This document shows positions 1 through 9,604 of a stretch of DNA of 64,000 nt, piece after piece (positions within the stretch are counted from its first letter, which is position 1; each line of letters begins with the position of its first letter). A program made the position numbers and the translations under genes. The DNA comes from Legionella steigerwaltii. Lineage in GTDB: Bacteria; Pseudomonadota; Gammaproteobacteria; Legionellales; Legionellaceae. The notes under the pieces are model-generated. The model did not search any database. It was not told where the DNA came from and was given only the letters and a program-made list of their open reading frames with translations. The stretch covers positions 168,368 through 232,367 of the forward strand of contig NZ_LNYZ01000038.1 in NCBI RefSeq assembly GCF_001468065.1, given 5' to 3'.

Positions 1-402
1 GCAACTTTTCAAACAGCTGCTCCAAAGTGGCATGAATGGGATAAAACCCATTTAACCATATGTAGATTTGTAGCAACATCCACACAAATGATGGGTAGGG
101 CAATGTTAAGCCCTATATCAAATCGTTGTGTATATTCTGGGGTAGCTGAAGTTAGTGTCTATGTATCTAAATATAATCAAAATCAGGGGATTGGCAGTTT
201 ACTTCTTTCGAAAGTTATTTCCGAATCAGAGAAAAATAAAATATGGACATTGGAGGCTGGGATCTTTCCTGAAAATTCAGCAAGTCTCATACTTCATAAA
301 AAACTTGGTTTTCGTGAAATTGGTTTTAGAGAAAAGTTAGGTCAGTTAAATGGTGTTTGGAGAGACGTTATATTATTAGAACGTAGAAGCAAATTATTTT
401 AA
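1..402 (+). CDS. GNAT N-acetyltransferase, ArsN/phosphinothricin type (5' end outside window)
   Basis: The frame is open from base 1, so the gene starts upstream; an internal ATG at 88 is not the true start. The visible 133 residues carry the usual PAT-family sequence (WHEWDKTH near the left edge, then the acetyl-CoA loop NQGIGSLL and the C-terminal LGFREIGFREK). Such enzymes acetylate the amino group of phosphinothricin, methionine sulfoximine or the arsenical antibiotic arsinothricin. Lying directly before arsR-arsI-arsC-acr3 makes the ArsN role the best guess. Family assignment is firm; substrate is inferred from context. Confidence 0.8.
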   Translation, partial: ATFQTAAPKWHEWDKTHLTICRFVATSTQMMGRAMLSPISNRCVYSGVAEVSVYVSKYNQNQGIGSLLLSKVISESEKNKIWTLEAGIFPENSASLILHKKLGFREIGFREKLGQLNGVWRDVILLERRSKLF

Positions 403-446
403 TGTACTCTATGTAGATCATTTTTGGATTGCCGCACCTAATACAT

Positions 447-475
447 TTGACTAAATTTAATTATTCGACTATTCT
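447..475 (+). promoter_or_regulatory. candidate ars promoter
   Basis: A -35 box TTGACT (447-452) and a -10 box TATTCT (470-475) are separated by 17 bp. The -10 ends only 6 bp before the arsR ATG at 482, so the transcript would have almost no leader, and no clear Shine-Dalgarno sequence precedes that ATG. The repressor may bind over this element. Read by eye only. Confidence 0.4.
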
Positions 476-481
476 GGAATT

Positions 482-847
482 ATGGACACAAAAGAATCTA
501 TAAAAATATTTGATACTCTTTCGCAAGAAACCCGTTTGCAAGTTTTTCGATTACTTGTTCAGGCGGGACCTGAAGGGTTATCAGCAAGTGCAATTGGCGA
601 TGAATTAGGTATCTTACACAATACCTTGTCATTTCATCTAAGCCACTTGTCTCATGCTGGAATTGTAACCTCTTGCCGTAAAGGACGTTATGTTTTTTAT
701 TCAGCAAATTTTGAATTAATGCGGGATTTTATCGCCTTTCTTGTTCAGGATTGTTGCAGCAAACAACAAGTCAGAATTCAACAACCCGATACAAAAAATT
801 GTCTCGTTATTGAGTTAAATAGTTGTTGTCCTTCTACTAAGGAGTAA
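482..847 (+). CDS. arsR: ArsR-family arsenic-responsive repressor
   Basis: A 121-residue winged-helix protein of the ArsR/SmtB family, expected to repress the downstream ars genes until As(III) binds. The recognition helix lies around residues 42-62 (HNTLSFHLSHLSHAG). The classical ELCVCDL metal site is absent. Instead there are C-terminal cysteines C91-C92, C107 and C115-C116, an arrangement like the Acidithiobacillus-type ArsR that binds arsenite near its C terminus. It is followed 3 bp later by arsI, and the set looks like a single operon. Confidence 0.88.
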   Translation: MDTKESIKIFDTLSQETRLQVFRLLVQAGPEGLSASAIGDELGILHNTLSFHLSHLSHAGIVTSCRKGRYVFYSANFELMRDFIAFLVQDCCSKQQVRIQQPDTKNCLVIELNSCCPSTKE

Positions 848-850
848 ATC

Positions 851-1321
851 ATGAAGCGTTTTCATATTCATATTGGTGTGAGCAACCTTGATGAGAGCAT
901 CCGTTTCTATAATGCTTTGTTTGGAGCTGAGCCTGTCAAAGTGAAATCTGATTATGCCAAATGGATGCTGGAAGATCCGCGCATCAATTTTGCAATTTCA
1001 ACGCGTGCTGACAAACATGGGGTAGAGCACTTAGGTATTCAAGTAGATAATGCCGTTGAGTTAGCGGAATTAAGAAAACAATTTTCAGAAGCCAATATTT
1101 CTATGCATAGTGAGGGTGAAACAACCTGTTGTTATGCCAAATCAGAGAAGTCATGGGTCAATGACCCAAATGGAATCGTCTGGGAAGCCTATCATACCAT
1201 GCAAGATGTACAATTTTTTTCGGGTGGAGATTCAACTGAAAGCTCTTGTTGTATACCAGAAAAAAACACAACAACTTCTTGCTGTGATACCAAGTCAAAA
1301 GCAACTGGATGCTGTGGCTGA
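851..1321 (+). CDS. arsI: ArsI C-As lyase (VOC/glyoxalase fold dioxygenase)
   Basis: A 156-residue vicinal-oxygen-chelate protein matching ArsI, the Fe(II)-dependent enzyme that cleaves the carbon-arsenic bond of trivalent organoarsenicals. The ArsI signature TTCCYAKSEKSWV holds the vicinal As-binding cysteines C93-C94; H5 or H7, H60 and E112 are the probable iron ligands. The tail carries three more cysteine pairs (133-134, 144-145, 154-155), which may hold or pass on arsenic. Its stop shares a base with the arsC start (TGATG), so the two are translationally coupled. Confidence 0.88.
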   Translation: MKRFHIHIGVSNLDESIRFYNALFGAEPVKVKSDYAKWMLEDPRINFAISTRADKHGVEHLGIQVDNAVELAELRKQFSEANISMHSEGETTCCYAKSEKSWVNDPNGIVWEAYHTMQDVQFFSGGDSTESSCCIPEKNTTTSCCDTKSKATGCCG

Positions 1322-1746
1322 TGAATACTAAGCCAATTAGATTATTATTTCTTTGTACAGGTAATTCTTGTCGGTCTATTATGGCCGAAGCTATAACCAA
1401 TCATTACTCCAATGGCCGCCATCTAGCCTTTAGCGCGGGTAGTTTCCCGACTGGAAACATACATCCCAAAGCAATTGAAACGCTTACCAATCATGGCATA
1501 AAGCCAAATGCGCCTCGTAGTAAATCCTGGAATGAGTTTAAATCAGAGTCTATTGATTTAGTGATTACCGTCTGTGATCAGGCCGCTCGCGAAAGTTGTC
1601 CCATTTTCCCTGGTCACCCGAAAAAACTCCATTGGAGTATTCCTGATCCTGCTAAAGCAGAAGGCTCTGAAATGGAAATTAATGCCGCATTTGAGGAGGT
1701 ATTTAATCAACTGAAACAACGGATAGAAAAGGAGTTGCTATCATGA
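1321..1746 (+). CDS. arsC: Arsenate reductase, low-molecular-weight phosphatase/thioredoxin type
   Basis: Reduces arsenate to arsenite for export by the next gene. The CX5R loop is at residues 12-18 (CTGNSCR) near the N terminus, and the pair of redox cysteines is in [11 protein letters not shown], as in thioredoxin-coupled ArsC. An ATG at 1309 gives a longer reading, but the ATG at 1321 overlaps the arsI stop and places the P-loop at its normal distance, so 1321 is chosen. The stop overlaps the acr3 ATG (ATGA). Confidence 0.9.
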   Translation: MNTKPIRLLFLCTGNSCRSIMAEAITNHYSNGRHLAFSAGSFPTGNIHPKAIETLTNHGIKPNAPRSKSWNEFKSESIDLVITVCDQAARESCPIFPGHPKKLHWSIPDPAKAEGSEMEINAAFEEVFNQLKQRIEKELLS

Positions 1747-2810
1747 ACACTTGTAGCACCCATCGCCTTTCTTTTTTAGATAGGTATTTAACCTTCTGGA
1801 TTTTCCTGACCATGGCCGCAGGTGTTGGTATCGGTTCACTCTTTACGGAAACACCACAATTTATCAACTCATTATCTATTGGCTCCACCAATATTCCTAT
1901 CGCATTTGGATTGATTTTAATGATGTACCCTCCTCTGGCCCGAGTGAAATATGAAGAATTACCGCTGGTATTTAGAGATTGGCGCATTTTATTATTGTCC
2001 TTAATTCAAAATTGGCTTATTGGTCCATTCCTCATGTTTGGGCTTGCTGTTTTATTTTTGCATAGCTACCCTGAATATATGACTGGACTCATTCTCATTG
2101 GGTTAGCGCGGTGTATTGCCATGGTCATTGTCTGGAATCAGCTGGCTGAGGGTGATAATCAATATGTTGCAGCCTTAGTCGCGTTTAATAGCATTTTTCA
2201 ATTGTTGTTTTTTAGTATCTATGCCTGGTTTTTCCTCACGGTCTTGCCTCCTCTGATAGGCATGACTGGCCAAATAATTCACATCGATTTTATGACCATT
2301 GCTGAAAGTGTCTTTATCTATCTTGGAGTTCCCTTTTTTGCTGGATTTCTAACTCGCTTTGTATTGATAAAGAAAAAAGGGCTGTCTTGGTATGAAACCC
2401 ATTTTTTACCAAAAATTTCTCCTATTACCCTAGTTGCTCTGCTTTTTACGATATTGTCAATGTTTGCTTTGAAAGGGGCTATGGTTTTACAACTTCCCTT
2501 GGATGTGATTCGTATTGCAACTCCATTAACACTTTATTTTATTGTGATGTTCTTTATCAGTTTTGCGATGGGCAAACTCGTTGGTGCTAACTATGAAAAA
2601 ACAACAGCAGCGTCTTTTACAGCAGCCAGTAATAATTTTGAACTGGCTATTGCTGTAGCAATTGCTACCTTCGGACTAAATTCTAGCATTGCTTTTACAA
2701 CAGTCATTGGCCCACTGGTTGAAGTACCTGTTCTTATTTTGTTAGTGGATGTTGCCTTTTGGCTACAACGTTCATGGTTTTCAGAAAGAAACCTGGAACC
2801 AGAAAAATAG
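1743..2810 (+). CDS. acr3: Arsenite efflux permease Acr3
   Basis: A 355-residue inner-membrane protein of the BASS superfamily with about ten hydrophobic segments. It shows the conserved Acr3 cysteine in TM4 ([15 protein letters not shown]) and the glutamate in TM9 ([10 protein letters not shown]), both associated with As(OH)3 transport. It is the last gene of the ars operon and starts inside the arsC stop. A perfect hairpin follows. Length and motifs fit the family well. Confidence 0.93.
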   Translation: MNTCSTHRLSFLDRYLTFWIFLTMAAGVGIGSLFTETPQFINSLSIGSTNIPIAFGLILMMYPPLARVKYEELPLVFRDWRILLLSLIQNWLIGPFLMFGLAVLFLHSYPEYMTGLILIGLARCIAMVIVWNQLAEGDNQYVAALVAFNSIFQLLFFSIYAWFFLTVLPPLIGMTGQIIHIDFMTIAESVFIYLGVPFFAGFLTRFVLIKKKGLSWYETHFLPKISPITLVALLFTILSMFALKGAMVLQLPLDVIRIATPLTLYFIVMFFISFAMGKLVGANYEKTTAASFTAASNNFELAIAVAIATFGLNSSIAFTTVIGPLVEVPVLILLVDVAFWLQRSWFSERNLEPEK

Positions 2811-2817
2811 ATATAAT

Positions 2818-2843
2818 CTAATATTGAAATTACTCAATATTAG
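2818..2843 (+). terminator. hairpin after acr3
   Basis: A perfect 10-bp inverted repeat (CTAATATTGA / TCAATATTAG) with a 6-nt loop starts 7 bp after the acr3 stop. It is AT-rich and followed by a short T run rather than a strong U tract, so termination may be partial. Confidence 0.55.
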
Positions 2844-2869
2844 ACCAGATCATTTTTGGAGGTTCTTAA

Positions 2870-2977
2870 CCAGAACCAGATGTGGGATTTATTTCATTAG
2901 CTTTTATAGCCACAATAGGGTTATTCACTTATGCATTTGCATTGCAAGAGACGAAGGAGATGAGTACTGATGATTGA
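2870..2977 (+). pseudogene. C-terminal fragment of an unidentified membrane protein
   Basis: This frame is open right after an in-frame TAA and has no start codon. It encodes about 35 residues: one hydrophobic helix (VGFISLAFIATIGLFTYAF), then a charged tail and TGA. It looks like the 3' end of a lost membrane-protein gene. It overlaps a 34-codon ORF (2970-3074; MIDHCQFGLD...) that has no clear ribosome site. The family was not recognised. Confidence 0.3.
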
Positions 2978-3098
2978 TCATTGCCAGTTTGGGCTTGATA
3001 TGCAGGAAAACCCAATTATCTATAAAACAACTGAGGGCACTCTTTATATTGTACCGTGTCACTACTATTATTAGACAGTTAATTTTTAAGGTCAGTAC

Positions 3099-4373
3099 AT
3101 GAAAACAAAAGGTGTCTTTCGATTCTTTGCAGCAATGTTATACCTTTTTTGGGGAATAGCACCCTTTGCTTTTGCACAAAACCGACCACTGACTCTAACC
3201 GAAGCAGAACATCTAGCAATTAACCAATCTCCAGAGCTACAACGTTTAAACGCAAACAGCCAAGCCCTAAGACAGCAATCAATCGCAGACGGACAACTAC
3301 CCGATCCCCAATTAGCCGCAGGGACTATTAATGTTCCAACCGATACCTTTAGTTTTACTCAAGACGAAATGACGATGGTACAAGTTGGACTCCAGCAACA
3401 ATTTGCACGCGGTAGATCGCTCAAAATGAAATCCCAACAAACGCGCGCATTAGCCAAAACCGAACTGATTAAGATAACAGAACAAAAACTGACGTTAATT
3501 CGTACTGTGCGTGAAGTTTGGTTGGAGTTGTATTACTGGTCCCAAGCGCTACACACCCTAAAGACCAATGAATCACTTTATAAAGAGTTACTGCAAGTAA
3601 CAGAGTCTCAATACAGCACAGGAAAAATCAACCAAACCGATGTAGTGCAAGTTCAGTTAGAACTATCAAAACTGAAGAATCAAATAATTCAAAACAAGCA
3701 GCAAATTGCAATTTTGAAAGCACAACTGGGTCGTTGGATTGGCATGAATAACGTCAATCGTCCTTTAGCACTGTCCATGCCCCGTTGGCCTGCCCTGCCT
3801 TCCATGGCAAAATTACAAGACAGCCTTATGAAACATCCTCTATTACAAGCAGATGCAGCAAATATCAAAGCCTCCTCTTTCGAAGTCGCTTATGCTAAAG
3901 AGCAGTATAAACCGGGATGGCAATTGGGTGTAGGTTATGGACTAAGACAAGGTAGAATGCCTGATGGAACACCACGCTCTGATATGCTGACGGCTCAAGT
4001 GACTATGGATTTGCCTTTTTTCACGGCAAACCGCCAAGACCGACAACTCAATGCAAGCCTCAATAAATTAAATGCAACTCAAATGGACAGACACATTCAT
4101 TATCGTGATTTGCTGCAATCTCTTAATGTACAATATACCACCTGGAAACATCTTTTAGAGCGAGAACATTTATACAACCAGCAATTAATTCCAGATTCCA
4201 AGCAAAATGCTAAGGCGGCATTACTCGCTTATCAAAATGCTACGACCGAATTAACCACCGTATTACGCGCCTACAGCAGTGAATTGACCATTCAATTAGA
4301 GCACATTCAACTGCAAGTAGAGCGCTTAAAAGCTCATGCAACCTTGCTCTATCTCGAAGGAACCCCAACATGA
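3099..4373 (+). CDS. Outer-membrane factor of a Cu/Ag RND pump (CusC-like, TolC family)
   Basis: A 424-residue TolC-family protein: signal peptide to about residue 26 (ends FAFAQ), then two long alpha-helical repeat halves with short beta strands. It forms the outer-membrane channel of the tripartite pump completed by the next two genes. The stop overlaps the adaptor start by 4 bp (ATGA). CusC-type copper specificity is taken from its CusA and CusB neighbours, not from this protein. Confidence 0.88.
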   Translation: MKTKGVFRFFAAMLYLFWGIAPFAFAQNRPLTLTEAEHLAINQSPELQRLNANSQALRQQSIADGQLPDPQLAAGTINVPTDTFSFTQDEMTMVQVGLQQQFARGRSLKMKSQQTRALAKTELIKITEQKLTLIRTVREVWLELYYWSQALHTLKTNESLYKELLQVTESQYSTGKINQTDVVQVQLELSKLKNQIIQNKQQIAILKAQLGRWIGMNNVNRPLALSMPRWPALPSMAKLQDSLMKHPLLQADAANIKASSFEVAYAKEQYKPGWQLGVGYGLRQGRMPDGTPRSDMLTAQVTMDLPFFTANRQDRQLNASLNKLNATQMDRHIHYRDLLQSLNVQYTTWKHLLEREHLYNQQLIPDSKQNAKAALLAYQNATTELTTVLRAYSSELTIQLEHIQLQVERLKAHATLLYLEGTPT

Positions 4374-5851
4374 ACAAAAAATTAGTCACTTTTGCACTCG
4401 TTGTTCTGATTTTAGGCATTGTTCTTGGGCGATGGTCAACAGATGCCACTAATAAAAAAGCATCCATGGCCAAAGAAGAAAAAAAACCGCTTTATTGGAT
4501 TGATTCCATGGAGCCCACCATTCACTACCCAGGACCTGGAAAATCACGCATGGGAATGGAATTAACTCCGGTCTATGCTGATGAACATCCAAATGATGGG
4601 ACAGTGCAAATCTCTCCTGTCGTGAGCAATAATCTAGGCATTCGTCTTGCACCTGTGATGCAAAGTGATTTGGCAAAGCAAATTGATACGGTGGGTTATG
4701 TGGAGCCTAATGAAAACAAAATTGGTCATATTCATACCTATGCTGATGGTTGGGTAAAAAATCTCGTGGTTAAAACAGTAGGTGAGACGGTAAAAAAAGG
4801 CCAACTTCTATTACAGTATTACTCGCCGCAATTAGTAACTGCTCAAGAAGAATACTTAATTGCTTTAGAGAACAAAAAGCCGGTCTTAATCAATGCTTCT
4901 TATAAAAAATTACAGTCGTTACATATTTCCGAACAACAAATTCAAGAAATCAAAACAACTCATAAAGCCAATCAATTAGTCGCTATCTATGCACCTCAAG
5001 ATGGCATTGTCGCCCAACTTAATATTCGTGAAGGCATGCGAGTCACTCCAGATTTAGAGATGATGAGCCTTGTAGATCTTGCTAGTGTGTGGATGATTGC
5101 TCAAATTTTTGAAGAACAAGCCAGTTGGGTGCATGTTGGGGATTGTGCCATCGCAAAAATATCTGCTTTTCCTAATAAACAATGGAAAGGTGCTGTAGAG
5201 TACATTTATCCGCAATTAGACACCACGACCCGCACTGTTAAAGTCAGATTTCGCTTTGAAAATTCGGATAATCAGTTAAAGCCTAATATGTATGTGAGTA
5301 TTACCATTCTTACCCAACCTAAAGCCAATGTGCTTCATATTCCCATCGAAGCATTAATAAGAAGCAGCCAAGGTGATCGCGTAATCGTGGCGCAAGCCCA
5401 AGGACGATTTGAAGTTCGTCCTGTAACCGTGGGTATGGAGTCAGAAAGCCAAGTTGAAATTATCTCCGGATTGAAACGAGGCGAACAGGTGGTTGTTTCT
5501 GGACAATTTCTTCTTGATTCCGAGTCCAATTTAAAAGCAGGACTTGAACGGTTACAAACACCGAACCAAGACAAAAAGAATCAAAAATCCAGTGCTACCT
5601 CTAATACATCCGTTGAAGGAGTCGGGATTATAAAAAAGATAAATTTTGCCAATCATTCGCTCACCATTCAACACGAGGCAATTCCCTCTTTAAATTGGCC
5701 TGCCATGGAAATGAATTTTTCAGTAGCACAAGACATTGTATTTGATGAGCTTAAAATCGGTGACTCGATTCAATTTGATTTAGAAAAAAAGAACACTGAT
5801 TTTATGATTACTAAGATAAAAAAATTACCCAAGGACGATAACTCTAAATGA
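4370..5851 (+). CDS. cusB: Cu/Ag efflux adaptor CusB with C-terminal CusF domain
   Basis: A 493-residue periplasmic adaptor. After one membrane anchor it has the CusB metal-binding segment around residues 40-70 (YWIDSMEPTIHYPGPGKS, then MGMEL), followed by lipoyl, hairpin and beta-barrel domains. The last ~85 residues match CusF: a QH (for CusF His36) and WPAMEMNF, which holds the Trp-Met-Met copper site. So the metallochaperone is fused to the adaptor instead of being separate. It overlaps both neighbours by 4 bp. Confidence 0.9.
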   Translation: MNKKLVTFALVVLILGIVLGRWSTDATNKKASMAKEEKKPLYWIDSMEPTIHYPGPGKSRMGMELTPVYADEHPNDGTVQISPVVSNNLGIRLAPVMQSDLAKQIDTVGYVEPNENKIGHIHTYADGWVKNLVVKTVGETVKKGQLLLQYYSPQLVTAQEEYLIALENKKPVLINASYKKLQSLHISEQQIQEIKTTHKANQLVAIYAPQDGIVAQLNIREGMRVTPDLEMMSLVDLASVWMIAQIFEEQASWVHVGDCAIAKISAFPNKQWKGAVEYIYPQLDTTTRTVKVRFRFENSDNQLKPNMYVSITILTQPKANVLHIPIEALIRSSQGDRVIVAQAQGRFEVRPVTVGMESESQVEIISGLKRGEQVVVSGQFLLDSESNLKAGLERLQTPNQDKKNQKSSATSNTSVEGVGIIKKINFANHSLTIQHEAIPSLNWPAMEMNFSVAQDIVFDELKIGDSIQFDLEKKNTDFMITKIKKLPKDDNSK

Positions 5852-8800
5852 TAGCTGCCATTATTCGCTGGTCGATTAAAAATCGCTTTTTAATTGTATT
5901 AATGACCGGCATGCTCATACTGGGGGGAATCTATACAGTAAAACATACTGTAGTCGATGCCATTCCTGATTTGTCTGATGTGCAAGTCATCATCAAAACA
6001 GAGTTCCCAGGTCAAGCGCCACAAATCGTTGAAGACCAAGTAACCTACCCTCTAACCACTGCGATGTTGGCAGTACCGGGTGCGGTGACGGTACGTGGTG
6101 AATCGGGTTTTGGAGTATCTTATGTGTATGTTATTTTCCAAGATGGGGTTGACTTATATTGGGCCCGTTCACGGGTTTTGGAATATTTAAGCCAAATTAC
6201 CAATCGCCTACCCCTAGGTGCCCAGCCCACTTTAGGTCCTGATGCAACTGGTGTGGGTTGGGTCTATGAATATGCATTAGTGGATCGCACAGGAACACAC
6301 GACCTCGCCCAATTAACCAGTCTGCAAAATTGGTTTTTGAAATATGAATTACAAAAAGTGCCTGGTGTAGCTGAGGTAGCGACCGCAGGAGGCATGGTCA
6401 AACAATATCAAATAACCTTAGATCCTGACCGTTTACGCGCTTACGGATTAACCCTTCAACAAGTAAAACAAGCCGTGGTACGCAGCAATCGCGAAGCAGG
6501 CGGCTCTGCCATTGAAATGGGTGAAGCCGAATACATGATACGCGCCAAGGGCTATCTAAAATCCATAAAAGATATGGAGCAAATTCCCGTAGGACTTGGT
6601 AAAAATGGCATTCCTATTTTGTTACAAGAAGTCGCTCAAGTGCAATTAGGCCCACAAATGCGCCGCGGAATTACCGAGCTCAACGGTCAAGGTGAAGCTG
6701 TAGGTGGCATTATCGTGATGCGCTTTGGGCAAAACGCCATGCAAACCATCGCGAATGTGAAAGAAAAACTAAAACAATTGCAAGCAAGTCTACCCAAAGG
6801 GGTAGAAATTAGTACGACTTATGATCGCTCAAGCTTAATTCAGCGTGCCATTAATACCCTGCAAGATAAATTGATTGAAGAGTTTATTGTGGTGTCGCTT
6901 ATTTGTATCGTCTTTTTATTTCATTTTCGCTCCTCCTTAATCATTGTCATAAGCTTACCTATTGGAATTTTATTGGCGTTGATGGTCATGCACCTTCAAG
7001 GTATTAATGCCAACATCATGTCCTTAGGAGGAATTGCCATTGCCATTGGCGCCATGGTTGATGCCGCCATCGTGATGATTGAAAACGCACATAAACACCT
7101 CGAGCATGAACCCCTTACAGAAAAGAATCGTTGGCACATCATGCAACAAGCCTCACTTGAGGTAGGGCCTCCTTTATTTTTTTCCTTACTCATTATTACC
7201 ATTAGCTTTCTACCGGTCTTCAGTTTACAAGCACAGGAAGGACGATTGTTTGCCCCTCTTGCCTATACCAAAACCTATGCGATGGCCGCAGCCGCTCTTC
7301 TTTCGATTACTTTAGTTCCCGTACTCATGGGCTATTTTATCCGGGGTAAAATCAAACAAGAACATGAAAATCCTATTAACCGAATGTTACTTGCATTGTA
7401 TCAACCGGTGTTATATGCCAGTTTAAAAGCCCCAAAAATGATTTTAGCCCTAGCCGCTCTAATTGTCTTTCTTGGTTTTTTACCCCTTCATTATTTGGGT
7501 AATGAGTTCATGCCGGAACTTGATGAAGGAGATTTACTTTACATGCCCACAACATTTCCTGGAATCTCCATCGGAAAAGCACAACAACTACTCCAACAAA
7601 CCGATAAACTTATTGCGACTGTCCCAGAAGTCAAAACGGTGTTTGGTAAAATAGGCAGAGCAGAAACTGCCACCGACCCAGCACCTTTATCTATGGTTGA
7701 AACAACCATTCAATTTAAACCCCATAACGAATGGCGCCCAGGAATGACCATGGATAAATTGCGCGAAGAGTTGTCTTTACGGCTTAAATTGCCGGGACTT
7801 TCCAACGCCTGGGTCATGCCCATCAAAACCCGTATTGATATGTTGGCCACAGGGATAAAAACTCCAGTGGGTATTAAAATTGCGGGGCCTGACTTAAATA
7901 CCATTCAATCCATTGGGGAACAACTGGAAATCATTTTGAAAAAAATTCCCGGCACCACGTCTGTTTTTGCAGAGCGCGTTGCAAGCAGCCATTACATCAC
8001 CATTGATATAGACCGTCTTAAAGCGGCTCGTTATGGATTAAATGTTGAGGACATTCAAGAAATTATTGAAACAACCGTCGGTGGCATGAATGTAACCCAA
8101 ACCATTGAGGGACGCGAACGTTATCCTGTAAATCTTCGTTATCCTCGCGACCTTCGCGATTCCTTAGAAAAGCTTCGTTTATTGCCTATTGTCACGCCAA
8201 TGGGTGCCACGATTCCGTTAAGTGAAATTGCCTCTTTATCAATTACCGAAGGCCCCGACATGATTCGCAGTGAAAATGCCAGGCTTAATGGGTGGGTTTA
8301 CATTGATATTGCCGGACGCGATCTAGGTTCTTATGTTAAAGAAGCTCAGGATGCTGTTCAGAGTCAAGTGAAATTACCCGCGGGTTACTCATTAACTTGG
8401 TCTGGTCAATACGAATATTTGGAACGCGCCAAACAACGCCTTTCTTTGGTAGCCCCATTAACCTTAGCAATTATTGCCTTTTTGCTGTATCTTAATTTTG
8501 GTCGATTAGCTGAGGTTCTGATTATTTTAGGGACATTACCCTTAGCGTTAGTCGGGGGCATTTGGCTCTTGTATTTATTAGGCTATCATCTCTCTGTCGC
8601 GGTCGGCATTGGTTTTATTGCCCTAGCTGGAGTCGCTGCAGAAACTGGGGTCATTATGCTTGTATTTCTTAACCAGGCCTTGGAAAAAGCAAGGGAAGAG
8701 GCGTTACAGCAGCAGCGTGCCCTGACTCGAGCGGATGTTTTTGATGCGGTAGTGGCCGGTGCTCTTTTACGGCTTCGCCCTAAAATCATGACGGTAACTG

Positions 8801-8970
8801 CCATTATCGGCGGTCTATTACCTATTATGCTCTTAGGAGGCACAGGCTCTGAGGTCATGCGACGCATTGCGGCCCCAATGGTTGGGGGTATGCTCAGTGC
8901 GACAGTACTTACCTTGATTGTCATTCCAGTAATCTATCTTCTTTGGCAACAAAGAAAATATAATGTGTAA
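5848..8970 (+). CDS. cusA: Cu/Ag RND efflux transporter CusA
   Basis: A 1040-residue heavy-metal efflux RND protein with twelve predicted membrane segments and two large periplasmic loops. The TM4 sequence GGIAIAIGAMVDAAIVMIEN is the Cu/Ag subtype (HME4) and differs from the zinc subtype present at 23.5-26.7 kb. Methionines suited to Cu(I) lie in the cleft (DLLYMPTTFPG, AWVMPIKTRIDM). With the two preceding genes it forms a complete proton-driven CusCBA exporter. No terminator was found behind it. Confidence 0.93.
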   Translation: MIAAIIRWSIKNRFLIVLMTGMLILGGIYTVKHTVVDAIPDLSDVQVIIKTEFPGQAPQIVEDQVTYPLTTAMLAVPGAVTVRGESGFGVSYVYVIFQDGVDLYWARSRVLEYLSQITNRLPLGAQPTLGPDATGVGWVYEYALVDRTGTHDLAQLTSLQNWFLKYELQKVPGVAEVATAGGMVKQYQITLDPDRLRAYGLTLQQVKQAVVRSNREAGGSAIEMGEAEYMIRAKGYLKSIKDMEQIPVGLGKNGIPILLQEVAQVQLGPQMRRGITELNGQGEAVGGIIVMRFGQNAMQTIANVKEKLKQLQASLPKGVEISTTYDRSSLIQRAINTLQDKLIEEFIVVSLICIVFLFHFRSSLIIVISLPIGILLALMVMHLQGINANIMSLGGIAIAIGAMVDAAIVMIENAHKHLEHEPLTEKNRWHIMQQASLEVGPPLFFSLLIITISFLPVFSLQAQEGRLFAPLAYTKTYAMAAAALLSITLVPVLMGYFIRGKIKQEHENPINRMLLALYQPVLYASLKAPKMILALAALIVFLGFLPLHYLGNEFMPELDEGDLLYMPTTFPGISIGKAQQLLQQTDKLIATVPEVKTVFGKIGRAETATDPAPLSMVETTIQFKPHNEWRPGMTMDKLREELSLRLKLPGLSNAWVMPIKTRIDMLATGIKTPVGIKIAGPDLNTIQSIGEQLEIILKKIPGTTSVFAERVASSHYITIDIDRLKAARYGLNVEDIQEIIETTVGGMNVTQTIEGRERYPVNLRYPRDLRDSLEKLRLLPIVTPMGATIPLSEIASLSITEGPDMIRSENARLNGWVYIDIAGRDLGSYVKEAQDAVQSQVKLPAGYSLTWSGQYEYLERAKQRLSLVAPLTLAIIAFLLYLNFGRLAEVLIILGTLPLALVGGIWLLYLLGYHLSVAVGIGFIALAGVAAETGVIMLVFLNQALEKAREEALQQQRALTRADVFDAVVAGALLRLRPKIMTVTAIIGGLLPIMLLGGTGSEVMRRIAAPMVGGMLSATVLTLIVIPVIYLLWQQRKYNV

Positions 8971-9074
8971 CCAAAAGTTATTTATATGTTTTTTGAATAT
9001 AAGGGCCGGCGATCTCAGGGAGCGTTAAGACAAACAATCGTCGATTTCTGTCATAAGATTTATAAGGGATTGCC

Positions 9075-9542
9075 ATGAATAAATCGATTTTTTTAATGAT
9101 TATTTTCTTTATCATGAGTACCACTATTGGCTGTGTACCAAGATCCTTAAAACCCGGTGCTCAAAATATCACGATTCTCTATGATCACACTATTTCGGAT
9201 TTAAAATCCTGCACATTTTTGGGCAAAATCTCTGGCAAGGATGTGCATGGTACGAAGATTCAATTTACCTGGGGATTAGAAAAAAACCTAGAAAAGGATG
9301 ACATTAATTTTCTTAAAAATGAAGGAAAAAAATTAAATGCAAATGTTGTTGTGTTTGAAAAACATCAAAACTTGGTTAAGCGATATCAATTATGGAGTCC
9401 GAGCCGACATACAGACATCAGCAATCATACCATTGAAGGAAGCGCCTATCGATGTCCTTCGCAAATAATGTCCTCAATAAAACAGTTTGATATCCTAAAG
9501 GATTCTGTTTATGAAAAACCTATCGTAATCAAAGGTAATTGA
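9075..9542 (+). CDS. DUF4156-like lipoprotein
   Basis: A 155-residue protein with a lipoprotein signal; the lipobox ends at C20 (STTIGC). The mature part follows the DUF4156 pattern: a conserved Cys in DLKSCTFLGKISG, a stretch of 'lkNEGKKLNANVVV', and a final Cys in SAYRCPS. A shorter relative is at 15934-16293 on the other strand. Function is unknown; both copies border copper genes, which suggests an envelope role. An AAGGGATT ribosome site precedes the ATG. Confidence 0.7.
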   Translation: MNKSIFLMIIFFIMSTTIGCVPRSLKPGAQNITILYDHTISDLKSCTFLGKISGKDVHGTKIQFTWGLEKNLEKDDINFLKNEGKKLNANVVVFEKHQNLVKRYQLWSPSRHTDISNHTIEGSAYRCPSQIMSSIKQFDILKDSVYEKPIVIKGN

Positions 9543-9604
9543 TAATACATGCATGACAGAAAATATCCTTTCAGGAATAGAAGCCAATTTTGAGTCAGAA
9601 AATA

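Noticed and set aside
2749..2970. 73-codon plus ORF after acr3
   Set aside because: Its first part overlaps acr3 in another frame and it runs through the terminator hairpin; the better-looking frame is the short membrane fragment at 2870-2977.
8586..8924. 112-codon minus ORF inside cusA
   Set aside because: A shadow of the strongly supported cusA frame; similar antisense ORFs in the czcA and copA genes were dropped for the same reason.
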